64,000 nt of DNA, from the NCBI GenBank assembly GCA_963575645.1, contig OY754473.1, positions 7,378,001 through 7,442,000 on the forward strand, in the 5' to 3' direction. Of this stretch, positions 33,401-53,759 are shown piece by piece (within the stretch, counting starts at the first letter, position 1; each line of letters starts with the position of its first letter). The stretch is from Xanthostigma xanthostigma. Its lineage: Eukaryota; Arthropoda; Insecta; Raphidioptera; Raphidiidae. Under the pieces are notes generated by a model, which ran no database searches, was not told the origin of the DNA, and worked only from the letters and a program-made list of their open reading frames with translations. The position numbers and the translations under genes are program-made.

Positions 33401-33928
33401 CTAAGTTTTTTGGCGATGAGCCGCCATTGTTGAGATTATTTCTGAAGAAATTGGGATACGAGGTAAGAATAAGACTATGAACAAACGCAATCGACTGCTC
33501 TCAATCTCTCCTTCCACCCTCACTTCGTGGCTGTCATAGACCAATCAGAAAGAACCTTTATTAATTTGAGGTTAAACGTTGTCAAATGTATTTTTTTCAT
33601 TGGCTGAGCAGCATAGGAGCCTAGGAGGAGAAATAGAGATTGAAAACTCAAAAATACACGAGTCTGATTCGTATGGTTTAGAAGTTACTCAGGAATTCCG
33701 TAACTACATAATATGTCGTCTCTTCTGATGTGATTTTGTTTTAATTGTTGTTTTGTTTTTCAGAAATATGCTAACGCATTTGAGAATGAACGCGTCGGGA
33801 TGGTAGAACTGCCGTACTTAAGCGAGGAGCGTCTTCAAAAGATCGGTATTCCGTTAGGACCGAGGTTGAGAATTCTGCAGGAGGCTCAGATTTCTGTGTG
33901 CAAGGATACGACACTATGCATTGTATAA
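14227..33928 (+). CDS. SAM-domain, coiled-coil, Gln-rich protein (3' eight exons; 5' end not found)
   Basis: Exons read by frame and splice signals: 14227-14495, 18977-19132, 28127-29933, 30854-31079, 31774-31952, 32028-32188, 32977-33462, 33764-33928. The phases join without a break to give 1148 residues plus TAA. The first visible exon starts in phase with two bases completing a split codon, so at least one coding exon lies upstream and was not identified. In order: a proline-rich start (YKPVPPPKP, an SH3-ligand-like stretch), a long low-complexity exon, a serine-rich segment, a charged coiled coil (about 33110-33330), and a C-terminal SAM domain split across the last intron (DEPPLLRLFLKKLGYE, then KYANAFENERVGM to IPLGPRLRILQEA). 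The protein ends DTTLCIV. SAM domains self-associate or bind other SAM domains, so an adaptor or scaffold role is inferred. I do not recognise the gene. Candidate poly(A) signal AATAAA at 34058-34063. Confidence 0.85.
14829..15146. mobile_element. Fold-back element in first SAM-gene intron
   Basis: TTGGGGTGATTTCAAGTCAA at 14831 pairs with TTGACTTGAAATCACCCCAG near 15124. The arms run inward about 110 bp through ATGTCTAATGAACATATA and GAGCTAGAAGCA. It is followed by GGGACACCCTGTAT at 15170-15183, a common insect transposon-terminus word. Confidence 0.75.
15187..16647. other. Intronic, no gene; contains a strong hairpin at 16091-16161
   Basis: AT-rich intron. Two overlapping open frames on opposite strands near 16100 start with the same protein wording only because they read the two arms of one palindrome. 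Confidence 0.5.
16091..16161. repeat. 34-bp-arm hairpin with 3-nt loop
   Basis: The arms 16091-16124 and 16128-16161 are complementary with a single mismatch around a TCG loop (16125-16127); the centre reads CGAATATGTTCGACATATTCG without its last base. Such a near-perfect structure is uncommon in random sequence. Confidence 0.9.
16648..17535 (+). mobile_element. CCGGCCAAGTGCG-type dispersed repeat, interrupted
   Basis: Begins AAAAAAACCGGCCAAGTGCG, continues TCGGACTCGCGCGCC and AAGGGTTCCGTAC. Later it has ATTTCATGATTCTAGGTCAA, AGACAGACAGACGGACAACA, and closes TTTTTTTTCCTTTTGAAGTG + CGGAACCGTAAAAA. This is wording I associate with a widespread lepidopteran repeat. It is split by the hAT MITE at 17158-17495. 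Confidence 0.65.
17158..17495. mobile_element. hAT-like MITE nested in the CCGGCC repeat
   Basis: Terminal inverted repeats start GAGCTGTAA and end TTACAGCTC. Subterminally, GTACCCGTATGTATTCGTTA faces TAACGAATACATACGG. It is flanked by TACCTTTT (17150-17157) and TACTTTTT (17496-17503), an 8-bp duplication with one mismatch. The interior is a series of CGTTAC/GTAACG words. Confidence 0.65.
17931..18286. mobile_element. Fold-back element, arms about 110 bp
   Basis: TTCGGAACCCAAAGGAATGG at 17931 pairs with the right end TCCTTTAGGTTCCGAA. The arms continue through GAGAAATGCGCTGAACTGTC and GGTAAACATTGAT. A partial extra copy of the end (TCGGAACCCAAAGAAATGAT) lies internally near 18150. Confidence 0.75.
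18445..18835. mobile_element. pogo/Tigger-like MITE, copy 1
   Basis: Ends CAGTCAAACCTGAGT and CCAGGTTCGACTG, with TA on both sides (18443-18444, 18836-18837). The interior repeats ACCTCTATAAGTGAGAAA many times. A second copy lies at 21518-21893. Confidence 0.75.
19206..20060 (+). repeat. Lepidoptera-style dispersed repeat fragments in the 9-kb intron
   Basis: 19206 onward reads CTATACTAATATATAAAGCT, then AACGCGCTAATCTCAGGAAC, ATTTATCGAGGAAGGCTATA and GGCTATATAATATCACGCTA. A second fragment starts near 19885 with GACTGACTGACTGACTGAC and CCCCTAAAAGGGTG. Both are short-interspersed families I recall from moths and butterflies; neither codes for protein. Confidence 0.5.
20269..20862 (+). mobile_element. 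Non-autonomous Helitron, copy 2 (594 bp)
   Basis: 5' end TCATATATATTAATACG after A (20268). 3' end: palindrome TGCGAATAATTCGCA, then CAGGTCACA, then CTAG (20859-20862), followed by T. Inside, GCCATCTGACGGCTTTAATT occurs twice and GCCATCTGACGGCTTAG once. This is a full-length copy. Confidence 0.9.
21085..21410 (+). mobile_element. tRNA-derived SINE with 47-base poly(A) tail
   Basis: The head GGGCGCGTGGCTCAGTCATT looks like a tRNA 5' arm with A box. After an AT-rich insertion of about 45 bases comes GCACTGTCGTGGGTTCGAAT + CCCACCTCTGCTCA, with a perfect B box (GGTTCGAATCC). A body of about 150 bp ends in an unbroken run of 47 A (21364-21410). The head split explains why it is not a tRNA gene. 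The long pure tail suggests a recent insertion. Confidence 0.7.
21422..21470 (+). repeat. CTAGCTGTGCCCGCTACTTC dispersed repeat end
   Basis: The text GCTAGCTGTGCCCGCTACTT + CGTTTGCGTGGACTT is a characteristic end of a repeat I know from lepidopteran genomes. Related endings occur near 22880-22900 (GGGCGAAGCCGGGCCGCTAG). Confidence 0.45.
21518..21893. mobile_element. pogo/Tigger-like MITE, copy 2
   Basis: Starts CAGTCGAACCTGAGT and ends CCAGGTTCGACTG before TA. The left TA flank is altered to TATG. The interior matches copy 1 (18445-18835) with small deletions. Confidence 0.7.
22007..22043 (-). ncRNA. Hammerhead-ribozyme-like core motif
   Basis: Minus strand: CTGAAGA, then AGGCAATAATTGTTTGCC, then GAAACGTT. 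This fits the catalytic order CUGANGA, stem II (GGCAA/TTGCC), GAAA, and GUH next to a self-complementary ACGT. Such compact cores are known from Penelope-like and other retroelements and may act as dimers. Activity is unknown. Confidence 0.45.
22690..23700. repeat. Inverted pair of dispersed repeats (about 22730-22905 and 23340-23700)
   Basis: The left part contains TTATCGCGTTAAAATATAAAAG with CGCTTTTTGTCGAGACC and ends GGGCGAAGCCGGGCCGCTAG. The right part contains the reverse complement (GGTCTCCACGAAAAGCGCTT, TTAACGCGATAATATA) and ends TTTAGAATATTAGTATATAG. Each looks like a copy of one insect repeat, inserted in opposite directions. No protein is readable. Confidence 0.5.
23720..24552. other. 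Intronic, no gene seen
   Basis: 23790-23930 repeats ATAACGACA and AACTCC words reminiscent of a pogo-like element end, but no second terminus was found. Open frames near 24169-24660 have no family signal. Confidence 0.35.
24553..24865. mobile_element. TA-flanked MITE, complete copy (313 bp)
   Basis: The left terminus TAATACGCGCCACGAATCTA continues AAAGGCACGGAAGTTAG. The right end is its complement with three differences over 37 bp. TA duplicates flank it (24551-24552, 24866-24867), a Tc1/mariner-type signature. The relative at 1-696 is inverted. Confidence 0.85.
24868..25752. other. Intronic, no gene; one repeat fragment
   Basis: 25171-25240 repeats 5331-5412. The block 25545-25700 (GGCGCCAATGAGCCCAGC side) looks like part of another dispersed repeat without a partner here. 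Confidence 0.4.
25753..26316 (-). mobile_element. Non-autonomous Helitron, copy 3 (564 bp)
   Basis: On the minus strand it starts TCATATATATTAATTCG after A and ends TGCGAATAATTCGCA, CAGGTTACA, CTAG before T. It shares the three CGTCAGATGGC-containing units with copies 2 and 4 and has a small deletion near 25890. Confidence 0.88.
26317..27051 (+). other. Unique intronic sequence; alternative first exon possible
   Basis: Unlike its neighbours this stretch shows no repeat partner in the window. Two overlapping short open frames (26384-26735) lack any domain. It could host an alternative promoter of the SAM gene, but nothing here proves it. Confidence 0.2.
27052..27588. mobile_element. hAT-type MITE with exact 8-bp duplication ATATGGAT
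   Basis: Starts TAGTAATGTGCCGGAT and ends ATCCGGCACATCACTA. Flanks ATATGGAT at 27044-27051 and 27589-27596 are identical. Subterminal ATCCGTATCCGCGGAT words repeat at both ends. The centre (about 27357-27463) is itself a hairpin (GGAAAGAGACAATCTGTTAT against ATAACAGATAGTCTCTTTCC). Confidence 0.88.
28127..29933 (+). CDS. Large internal exon of the SAM-domain gene, with Gln-rich tandem repeat
   Basis: This 1807-bp exon follows an acceptor at 28121-28126 (TTTCAG) and ends at a GTAAAC donor. It encodes about 602 residues. The N-terminal part is His/Tyr-rich, followed by a basic conserved-looking stretch (KTYQTIRGMISSRFKGK near 28477) that is the best candidate for a folded or binding motif. A Gln/Met-rich region then includes five 27-bp units (about 28888-29020) encoding EQQRSQQLQ-like 9-mers. 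The C-terminal third is Ser/Gly/Asp-rich and probably disordered. The antisense strand also has long open frames here, which follow from the composition and carry no recognisable domain. Confidence 0.88.
29961..30710. mobile_element. Fold-back element, arms about 230 bp, just after a SAM-gene donor site
   Basis: TATATATGTTACGCTCAAAG at the left pairs with CTTTGAGCGTAACATATATA at the right. Arms contain alternating AACGCGTTGTGGCAAT and GCGAAATTCGTG words, each several times. The first base lies about 27 bp after the exon end at 29933. Confidence 0.85.
31100..31696 (+). mobile_element. Non-autonomous Helitron, copy 4 (597 bp), 20 bp into an intron
   Basis: 5' end TAATATATATTAATACGC after A, with C-to-A at the second base relative to the other copies. 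3' end TGCGAATAATTCGCA, CAGGTCACA, CTAG (31693-31696), T. It starts 20 bp after the donor at 31080 of the SAM-domain gene. Confidence 0.88.
32392..32852. mobile_element. Long palindrome (fold-back element) in a SAM-gene intron
   Basis: GAAGCCATTTTGTACGTGG at 32392-32410 pairs with its exact complement at 32834-32852. The arms continue to the middle, where ACATTTTACATTGTC-like words face each other at about 32590 and 32650. The arms are about 200 bp with an intervening loop under 50 bp. Confidence 0.88.
33370..33925 (+). other. SAM domain, split by a 301-bp intron
   Basis: The domain begins near FFGDEPPLLRLFLKKLGYE at the end of the 32977-33462 exon and continues in 33764-33928. The features used to recognise it are the LGYEKYANAFENE helix 1-2 region, the ELPYLSEERLQKIGIPLGPR hinge and the final RILQEAQ helix. 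The I-P-L-G-P-R sequence before the last helix is typical of the SAM family. Coordinates include the intron. Confidence 0.85.
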
Positions 33929-35678
33929 TTGCACTTTGAACAATTCAATTAAATAGAGAAAACTCGCTCTTTGAAACCGTTCTCACGTCTTTGTTTAAAT
34001 GAATTGTACAATCGGAATAATTTCATAATGGCGGCTCGACGAATTATTTAATTATTGAATAAATAATATTGTTCAATAATTCTTTTTTTTTGCAAATATT
34101 TAGAAGTGCGTTTGCCGAGAATTGTTTGAATTTTGACACGTCCCCCTTATTTTATAAGGGTTTTCTTGGACGGTGCTATCTCAAATTTCTTTTGGACATT
34201 CATAAAACTTCAATGATTCCATAGCATCATTTTTTTAGTTGTCTCAAAGTCGATTTTTGTAACACAAAATGAAAATACAGTCAACACAATTTCAGCGAAA
34301 ATAAACTTTATTTTAAATTACAAAATGTCCAAAAACACTTAAAAAATAATTCTCGGTAGAGTTAATCGTTGCCTTCTTTTACCAAAGACATCTTTTCTAC
34401 CTTTGTATTTTTACTAAGATCTATTTCAATTGTATTTTGTAAAGTAAAATTATATTATAACAAGGTATTTTTTCTGTTTTATATAATTCCTTAATTTAAG
34501 TTAAACTTAAAAATAAATATTTAATAAACGTTTCATTTCAATGGGTTGGTTTTTTTTTTTTCAAAATTCTCGAATCCAGCAAACCCAAGCAGTGCATCGA
34601 AGTGCTTAGCGGAGCGGAGGTAACGTTCACGTTGCTGTTGTTATTGATTCTTTTGCACTGTCCTTTTGCTTCACAACTTCACTGGGTTGGGAAAAGTATC
34701 GAAAAATAAAAAAAAAGACGGGTTGCACTCCGGGAGTGCCGGCAGAAGTGAAAACTTGAATATTAACGTCTTACGAATTTTTGATCAAAATGGTTTGTAT
34801 CATAGTTTGCATTTTTATGTACGATATTTCAACGCTAGATGTCTAACGTTGTATAATGGTTTGTATCATAGATTGCATTTTTATGTACGATATTTCAACG
34901 CTAGATGTCTAACGTTGTATAAACAATTACTATTTAGAGTTTTCTCGCTCACCCAGTTCTTACTTTTCCTGACGCGAGTTTACTAAAAAGGTTGACTGAA
35001 AGTATCATTGAATTATGCAAATAAAGATGTCGCCACATGGCCTAAAATTGAACTTTTGTTATACATTTACAACAGTTGCTAATCCCTTTGTCGTTGAGTT
35101 TAAGTCCCAGAATTATTCTGCAATTGTTATATACCAAAATCCCAGACCCGCCAGACCTACTTCACTTCAGTACTGCTAACATTTTATCAGTAATTTATCA
35201 TTTTTCTCGCAGAAAAAATGTAGATTGTTGTACCTATAGAAGACATCAGTATTAACGCTTAGGTATTTAGTGGTATGACCAAAATTGGTACATGAATATA
35301 TGAAATAAATTTAAATTATTTAAAAATGATAGGGTAAATTCACGTTAGGGCGGGGGTGTCAAAATTTTGAATGAACGTTCTTTTGTGTCAAAATTTTCGA
35401 GTAAAAAAAAAAAAAAATAGGAACTTTATTATCTAACAGTTGTCAACACAATTTTTGATAGGCGGGAATAAAATTTTTCTTCTTTTTATCGTACAGCTGA
35501 TTTGAAAACAGTAGAATAAAATGTGCGATTTCGAAACGTAGTTATGATTTGACAAGCTAAGTGATTTACAACTGTGCAGTGTAGACGTAATGTAATGGTT
35601 TTAATTTTGATGTGAACTGAGGTAGAAGTAAACTTACGTAATTTGTTCGAATTACAAGTTATTTTTGAAGTAAATAAT
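33929..35678. other. SAM-gene 3' UTR and intergenic DNA
   Basis: AATAAA signals occur at 34058 and again near 34300 and 34510. 34720-34921 is a repeat related in inverted form to 45334-45465, and its second half is a 66-bp tandem duplication. The 35340-35678 segment should hold the promoter of the SGNH gene; no TATA or initiator could be assigned. Confidence 0.45.
34720..34921 (+). repeat. Dispersed repeat with a 66-bp tandem duplication
   Basis: GGGTTGCACTCCGGGAGTGC heads a block whose complement lies at 45334-45465. Units 34790-34855 and 34856-34921 are nearly identical (ATGGTTTGTATCATAG...CTAACGTTGTATA). The copy at 45334 has only one unit. Confidence 0.8.
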
Positions 35679-38600
35679 ATGCACAACAATAAAGACTATA
35701 TTAATCAGTGTCAAAGTCCGATTAAACAACGATCAGAGAGTACCATTTCAAAATCTCCTAGTACTCCAAAAATCAGTAAAACTTTCATACAGCAAAGAAT
35801 AACCGCACATTTGGAAAAAAATAATTCGCCAAAACGTGTTAACGTAAATTCAGATCAAAAGTATTTGAAAAAAGAGTGTAACATCGATAATCAGGAAGTG
35901 TCACCTGTGAAAATAAATTCACTGACTTGGTGTCCAAATATGAAATTTTCAAACCAAAGAACTGTAACTTTTGTGTCAGCACCTAAGCAATATATTACTG
36001 ATAGTTCTTCAGTTACGAGTTCCGTTGAAGAAGTGAACACTCAAAATATTTATGCATCAATTTGGAGTTCGTCAGATAACGAGAATAACACAAGTACTAA
36101 CAGTGAAGAAATTATGAATACTCCAAAGTCGTCGAGAAAATATTCTCCGAAAAGTCATAAAGGAGCTATAAAATTCAGCTTCAAAGCTCGAAAAAATTTA
36201 ACACCCTTTCCAATCAATAAAAAGAAGATTGAAAAAGCTAGATCACTACAAACGAAATGTGATACAGTCGATCCGATCGATGTTTATTCAAGCGATCTCT
36301 CCGTACAAGTGAATACTCAGTCTGATGAAGATTATCACTTATGTCTTCCGCAGTCAACTTCAACATACGTTGTTCCTCAAAAGGCTAATAAACTACCAAG
36401 CAAGAGTGGTTTGTTTGAAATTTCTGAAGTTGAAAATAAACAAACCGATGACAGTCAAAGTAAACATGTGAATTTTTTTCAAGATCCGAACAATGCGTCG
36501 CTTGCCGTGTACTCGCCCCGAGTATTTGAGCCCGAGTACGCAGTTCCGAGACAAACGGCTTATTCACAGCCTACGCAACAAGTACCGCCCCAATCCGCCC
36601 CCAATTTTTCAAAGAGAACGATATATTCAAATATTCAATACCTGGATGCACAGTCTTACACTAATTCCGTACAGTATTCCGAAACATCATCTGCATCGGT
36701 TTCGGATATTCCGCTTCCACCTTTAAACAATACGGTAAGTGTTTTGTTTTTGTCTCACTTGCATCGGAACAAATCAGTTGTAAAACGTCTATTGTCTCTC
36801 AAACAAAATGTACGACAAGACTAACTGTTCTATTTTTTTTTTATTGAACGTTTAGGTGACTTATCAAAACGGTTTGAACTATTCGTCTCATCGAAATCCT
36901 ACATTGAATTCAATTGACAAAACTCCAGAAATGCAGCGTCTGCAATCTCCCAAAATTGTGAGTGAAATTTATTTTTATTTCTCGAGTTCCTTACACAATC
37001 AACTTTCTCTAAAGACTATAAACAGGGGAAGCACTATATTCAGCGCTTCGTTTTCCAATCTATCCCCGAATACAATTTGATTTTGAGATCCTCCAAAAAT
37101 GTAACATTCTTCATTCGTTATCAAAAAGATGGTAATAGAATGAAATCTAGTTTTGACGTGATAACGTCTTATAAATTGATGAAACACCAGCTGCACGCAC
37201 GAAAAAGTGTAACGTTCCGAAAAGTGTCACGTTCCGCCTGACCCTGTGCGTGCAAGCGAGAACGCAGTATAAGCGATAGAGAAGCGCGATCGGCCTAAGT
37301 TTGACAGCTTCTAAAATTTAGGTTATGTATTATTCGAGCGGAATACGTTATCACTTAAAACTATCATCCGTAAACCGACTTTACAGACAACCAATTTTTT
37401 TTTAAGACCCTTGCGATTTTGTGGTGGCCTTCTTGCGCAAGTGCGATGATCCGCCATATTGCTGTCAGTTATAAATTGTTTTAAGACCTCAGTTATCGAG
37501 CGTCTATAATCTTCAGTCTGTTTCTAGATGTTTAGCCTTACATAAATACGTTGGAACGCTTTAAGAATATATAATTAGACTGTTTAATTCATTTATATTT
37601 CGATCTCCTTTAGGCACCGATGTATAGAAAATACCAGTTAATAGGCGACAGTCAATTTGTCAGGTTTGCTGAGCAAATTCTCAATTATCGATACACCAGT
37701 CTTACACGTAAGTAGTAAATATTTACTCCAATAGAGTCTTCAGTTTTTTGAATAACTGATTGACTTGAAATGTTTTCAGCTGACACAAGTAGCCGATGCA
37801 TAGGATTATGTGTAAGCGGTCAAACAATTGAAGATCTATATAGACGCGTCATTAGCAAAGACTACCACATTTCAGAAAATATAATTTTACTGATTGGAAC
37901 CAATAATATTAAAAAAGTAAATTGATTTTTTTATTATTTGAACGAATGCTCTTATCTTTATTTATATATACTGAGACGTTTTTATTTATTTTATTTTTTG
38001 TATAATAGCTAGAAACTGATTTTCAATTTATCACATATCACAAAACGCTCAAAATGTGGGTATGAATAGGGATAGGTACACAGTATGTAAACACGTAAGG
38101 TGCATATTGGGAAAAAATGACTGGATCAGAGTGAGCCTTGAAATCTTGTTTTTCAATTTGACAGATAATATTCTTTTGCAAAATGAATGTGTATACTACC
38201 GAAGAAAATATTCAAATGATTACAACATAATCGGACTTTTTTATTAATGAGACATTAAATTCCCAAAAATACTTAAATATGGTGCGAGATCAAATATCTC
38301 CGCCTATTCGTGTTGAACCTAAAGACATTGGATCACCGATTTACCAACGCGCATACGTCATACCAGACAGACAATTTTTGAATGAAATGTTTCCAAACAG
38401 ATGAACTATGAAGTTGTTTTTTTGTTTTATTTTTGTACAAAAAAATAAAAATAATGATTTATAAGAGCTTTTTATTATTAAAAAAGCCAATTGAAATAAA
38501 AATAAATCAAAATAAAATAGAAATCCTCAAGATTACCACGATAATTCAATAGAAATAACAATTAATGCAGTCATGGCTAACTCTGATCCAAGTATTTTTT

Positions 38601-40289
38601 CCCAATGTTAATTTCCCTATGTGCACCTTACGCGTTTACATACTGTATAAAATAATAATTACGATGCATTTTCAGAAAAGTGCTCTAGGTCAAATGCGCA
38701 GCAGTTACACATTACTGCTGTCGGAAATCAAAAAATTCGCCAAAAATGTCGTGCTTTTGACGGTTCCTCCACTGCCACTATTAGAAACCGACCCGATTCA
38801 TTGGATGCTGGTAGAATCCTTTAACAATCACATCAGAAAATGTCATAATGGTATTTATCATTCGTTTATTACAATTATTAGCTGTATTGGCAAGTTCTGA
38901 ATTGATAAAATGCTTTTCGGTAACGCAGTACTCTTCGGACACATGCTTGTTGGTCAAAATTCCAGACTTTTTGAACTTGGTTCTAGCGATTTAATGCTCC
39001 TAGAACTGCTAGCATCAGCTTCAATATAGTTTAAAAAACACGCTTTATATCGAATTAAAAAGTAAAAAATATTTTTTTTAAAATAAGCTTAAAAACAATT
39101 AATAAGAAAAAATTCGCAGGTTTGTGGACAATAGTTATATTTTTAATTGTACGACGTTTCGTCTATAAATTTAGACTTTTTCAAGTACAAATTTAAAAAC
39201 AATAATGAATAAAAAATACTAGTACTATTGTGAAAAAAGCGTGGGGCGCTTTGTTCCATATTTTCGTACATCGAGCACCCCACGCTTTTTTCACAATAAT
39301 ACTAGTATTTTTTATTCATTATTGTTTTAAGCTTATTTTTAAAAAAATATTTTTTACTTTTTAGTTCGATATAAAGTGTGTTTTTTAGTTTTTTTAAACT
39401 ATATTTATTTTCCACTTTTTAGCTCGATTTATTGTCAAAAATTTGCCGAAAAAAAACAACTTTTTTTTTTCGGCGTGGACGGGATTAGAACCCACAACCC
39501 GTGATTCCGAGAGTTGACGTCAGCAAAGACCCGTGCTTTAGACCGCACGGCTAACCACTGTAGTTACAGTGCTGGCATATTATACTACAGTAATAAACCA
39601 CTTGCTGTAGTCCAAAGGAAGGTTACAAACAAACATACATACAAACTTACAAGTGAAGTTAATATAAAGCGTGTAAAAAGTCCGAATTTTATCGAAAGGT
39701 TTCTGTATTTCCGTCAAGCGCTTTACCGGTTCGGAACTTGTCAACATAAGCACCTACTACCAAGGTCACTAGATACGGAAGGGATCTCGTTCCGTTGGAT
39801 AGTTGTAGGGGGATGACGTCATCCAGCGGACTGTCAATTGCGTGTTGATAAAAATATGAACGGTCTTCCAGCTGTCGTCATTCATGTCACCTCTGTATCT
39901 AATGACTTTTTTTTAATTTAAATGTAACACGCTCAGCAGCTAACGCTATTTGCGTGGAGACATCGCTATCAGGTAACTTTATTATTAGCTACATCTTGTT
40001 CTCTATTTTGCAGATAATGATATCTTTGTCATCGATACCGCGTCACTATTTGTATCGTACAACAATTCGTGCTCCGAAAACTTCTTCGAAAAGTAAGTGC
40101 TTTTTCATAGCTGGGCGGATCGGAAAGCAGTCGCCGAGATTTATTAATCGTGATAAAATTAATTTTTTTTTTGTGTGTGATTGCAGGTTTTACGGGCGTC
40201 GAAGTAATAAGACTGATTTGATACATTTGAATTACAAAGGCCTGAAAATGATTCAGACAATGCTAGATTTGTTTTATTTTAAGGCTTAA
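35679..40289 (+). CDS. SGNH/GDSL-hydrolase-fold protein with disordered N-terminal half
   Basis: Exons: 35679-36734, 36856-36957, 37614-37707, 37780-37916, 38676-38850, 40014-40092, 40187-40289, total 581 residues, all phases consistent. The ATG at 35679 (AATAATATG context) is the first in-frame ATG of exon 1. Residues 1-386 are Ser/Asn/Lys/Pro-rich and probably disordered. Residues 387-581 look like an SGNH domain: block I G-D-S 397-399 (YQLIGDSQF), block II Gly around 431 (CVSGQTIEDL), block III G-T-N-N 457-460 (ILLIGTNNIKK), and block V D-x-x-H 558-561 (TDLIHLNYKG). Ser399, Gly431, Asn460 and His561 are thus all present, so hydrolase activity is possible. The closest fold-level comparison I can offer is the OSK-type SGNH domain, but I see no LOTUS domain and do not call it oskar. 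Introns hold transposons. AATAAA at 40514-40519. Confidence 0.78.
37146..37402 (-). mobile_element. ACGTGATAACGT-TIR element, copy C, in SGNH-gene intron 2
   Basis: TTGACGTGATAACGTCTTAT at the left end and CCGTAAACCGACTTTACAGA at the right. It includes the AACGTTCCG and CGTGCGTGCA words of copy A. Confidence 0.7.
38079..38647. mobile_element. Tc1/mariner-like element remnant in the SGNH-gene intron
   Basis: Inverted ends face each other: ACAGTATGTAAACACGTAAG at 38080 and the reverse complement ending near 38646, each next to TA. The arms continue for about 50 bp (GGGAAAAAATGACTGGATCA against TGATCCAAGTATTTTTTCCC). Between them, about 38190-38404 on the + strand reads as a broken transposase-like fragment with one in-frame stop, ending RQFLNEMFPNR and then a stop. 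That phrase resembles the FLNENFPNRW segment of mariner/Tc transposases. Superfamily assignment is tentative. Confidence 0.5.
39030..39674 (-). mobile_element. tRNA-like head plus palindrome, composite element copy 2
   Basis: The minus-strand counterpart of 7061-7620: tRNA-like block at about 39477-39560 (complement of GGTTCTAATCC at about 39487) and palindrome centre GTGGGGCGCTTTGTTCC. About 75 extra bases at 39115-39190 include ACGACGTTTCGTCTATAAAT, a CGAAACGTC-type fragment. Confidence 0.75.
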
Positions 40290-52021
<11,732 letters not shown>

Positions 52022-53759
52022 TATAAATTTTAAAGTCGGAACTTTGTCGAACGGGAATTGAAAATGGAATTATTGAATGTTACTAATCCGTGTAAATTTG
52101 TTGTTTATGAAAAAAAATACTAAGAAACTAATGTTCTACAATATTGTATAGATTATTTCAGATCAAATTTCACTCTTGTAAAATAAAGACTGTAATGCCT
52201 ATTTTAGACAAATTTTAATTTATAGAATTAACTTACAAATATGATCTCGTGAGCCTTGGGTATAAACTTACCTACATAAATTGTTTTTTTTTCTTTTTTG
52301 TTTTCAAAACAAATACAACGAACTTCGTTTGTTTATATTATAATATAGAAAGGGAGAAAGGGCAAGATTTACAGATACTTAATTTGTGTTCACAGAGCTC
52401 TGTATTACCGACACGTACAGTATTGCGGCATGTACATTGACATTTGAATAAAAGTCAATGCGTATAATATTCCAATCTACCCTATCTTTAATTTAAAGTT
52501 TGTAAAGCGACGCATGTCGCTTGTGTTGGCTTAGATTGTCATTTTTTATTTGTCGGAAAATTTCTAAACAAAAAAGCGGGTCTGGCATATACACATCTTT
52601 ATTTCATTAGAGTGACGAGCAAACTTAAATATAAAATAGTGTTTCATACTGAAACGAATTTATTCAAAAAGAAATAAATTAGTAAATTAATGATCTCGTG
52701 TTTTCATTTTTACAGTTTTCATTTTAATTCCATTAGTCATTTGAATTATGGTCATTATTCATTAAATTTTATTTATATTTAGGTTGATATAATATAAACC
52801 TAATAAACAACTGTAAGATAATATTTACATATTGTGATTAAAAGAATAAATTATATTTGTCAGCCAATCATTGTTAACATACTATTATGATTGACACTAA
52901 TTATTACTCTGAATTTTAACAACTGATTTTTTAAACTTATTATTTTAGAGTGACGATAGTCAGTCATTTTTTGTTATATTATTTGTATAAAGTATTTATA
53001 ATTATTTTTAAATGTTCTTATTGTACTTTTTATTATTGTTTCAATTATGTACAGAAAATTAATAAAAGATTATATTTAAACTTCTGTGGTACATGAATTC
53101 TGATTCTGGCCTTTTATTTGCGAGTATTCATTGAAAATACATATAATTTTTTGTAGGTACTTATATCAACGCTAGATTGTAACAAAAATATTTTACTTTG
53201 ACGCGTTGCTCTAGCCCTGTAATTTGCAGCTCGCTGGTTATCGTTTTTGTTGACAACAATAAAGATATGACAACACACCAAAATGGAGAAATTTTTAGTT
53301 CGAAATTAGTTTTTGGAAATGCAATAACGCCAAATTATCGTTTAGAATAGATACAATCTGAAAATAACATTCACACATACATCAGGTAGCAGTTTTCAAT
53401 TATTTTTACTTATACATAAGAGTATTAACACATATTTTGTAATAAATTAAGTTTGTGGTTATGTATAGATTTTTTTAATAGGTTACAATTTATAAATATG
53501 CGTTATTATGAAACATTTTGAGTTCGTGTCTTTGCAAATATCTAAAATCTTATTTAATTTCTAAAGTGTAAGTGTCTCTCCGGTTTCAAAGTATTTTTTT
53601 GTATGTATTTCGGTCATTTCTAATTATAGATTTCTCATAGACACTCCTTTATCATAATTCCTAAATCTTAATAGTCGTTCCGTCTCTATTTCGTCTATGT
53701 GAATCATATACATAACTTTTGTACGTGTTCTGATTTCAAATTTAATTTGATTTCAGATT
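52022..53759. other. Pecanex 3' UTR and intergenic DNA
   Basis: AATAAA at 52182-52187, 52447 and about 53062. AT-rich, with no gene-like frame before the TMEM218 start. Confidence 0.5.

Noticed and set aside
35679..40289. Calling the SGNH gene oskar
   Set aside because: No LOTUS domain is visible and the catalytic residues are intact, unlike Oskar as I know it; the fold-level similarity is not enough.
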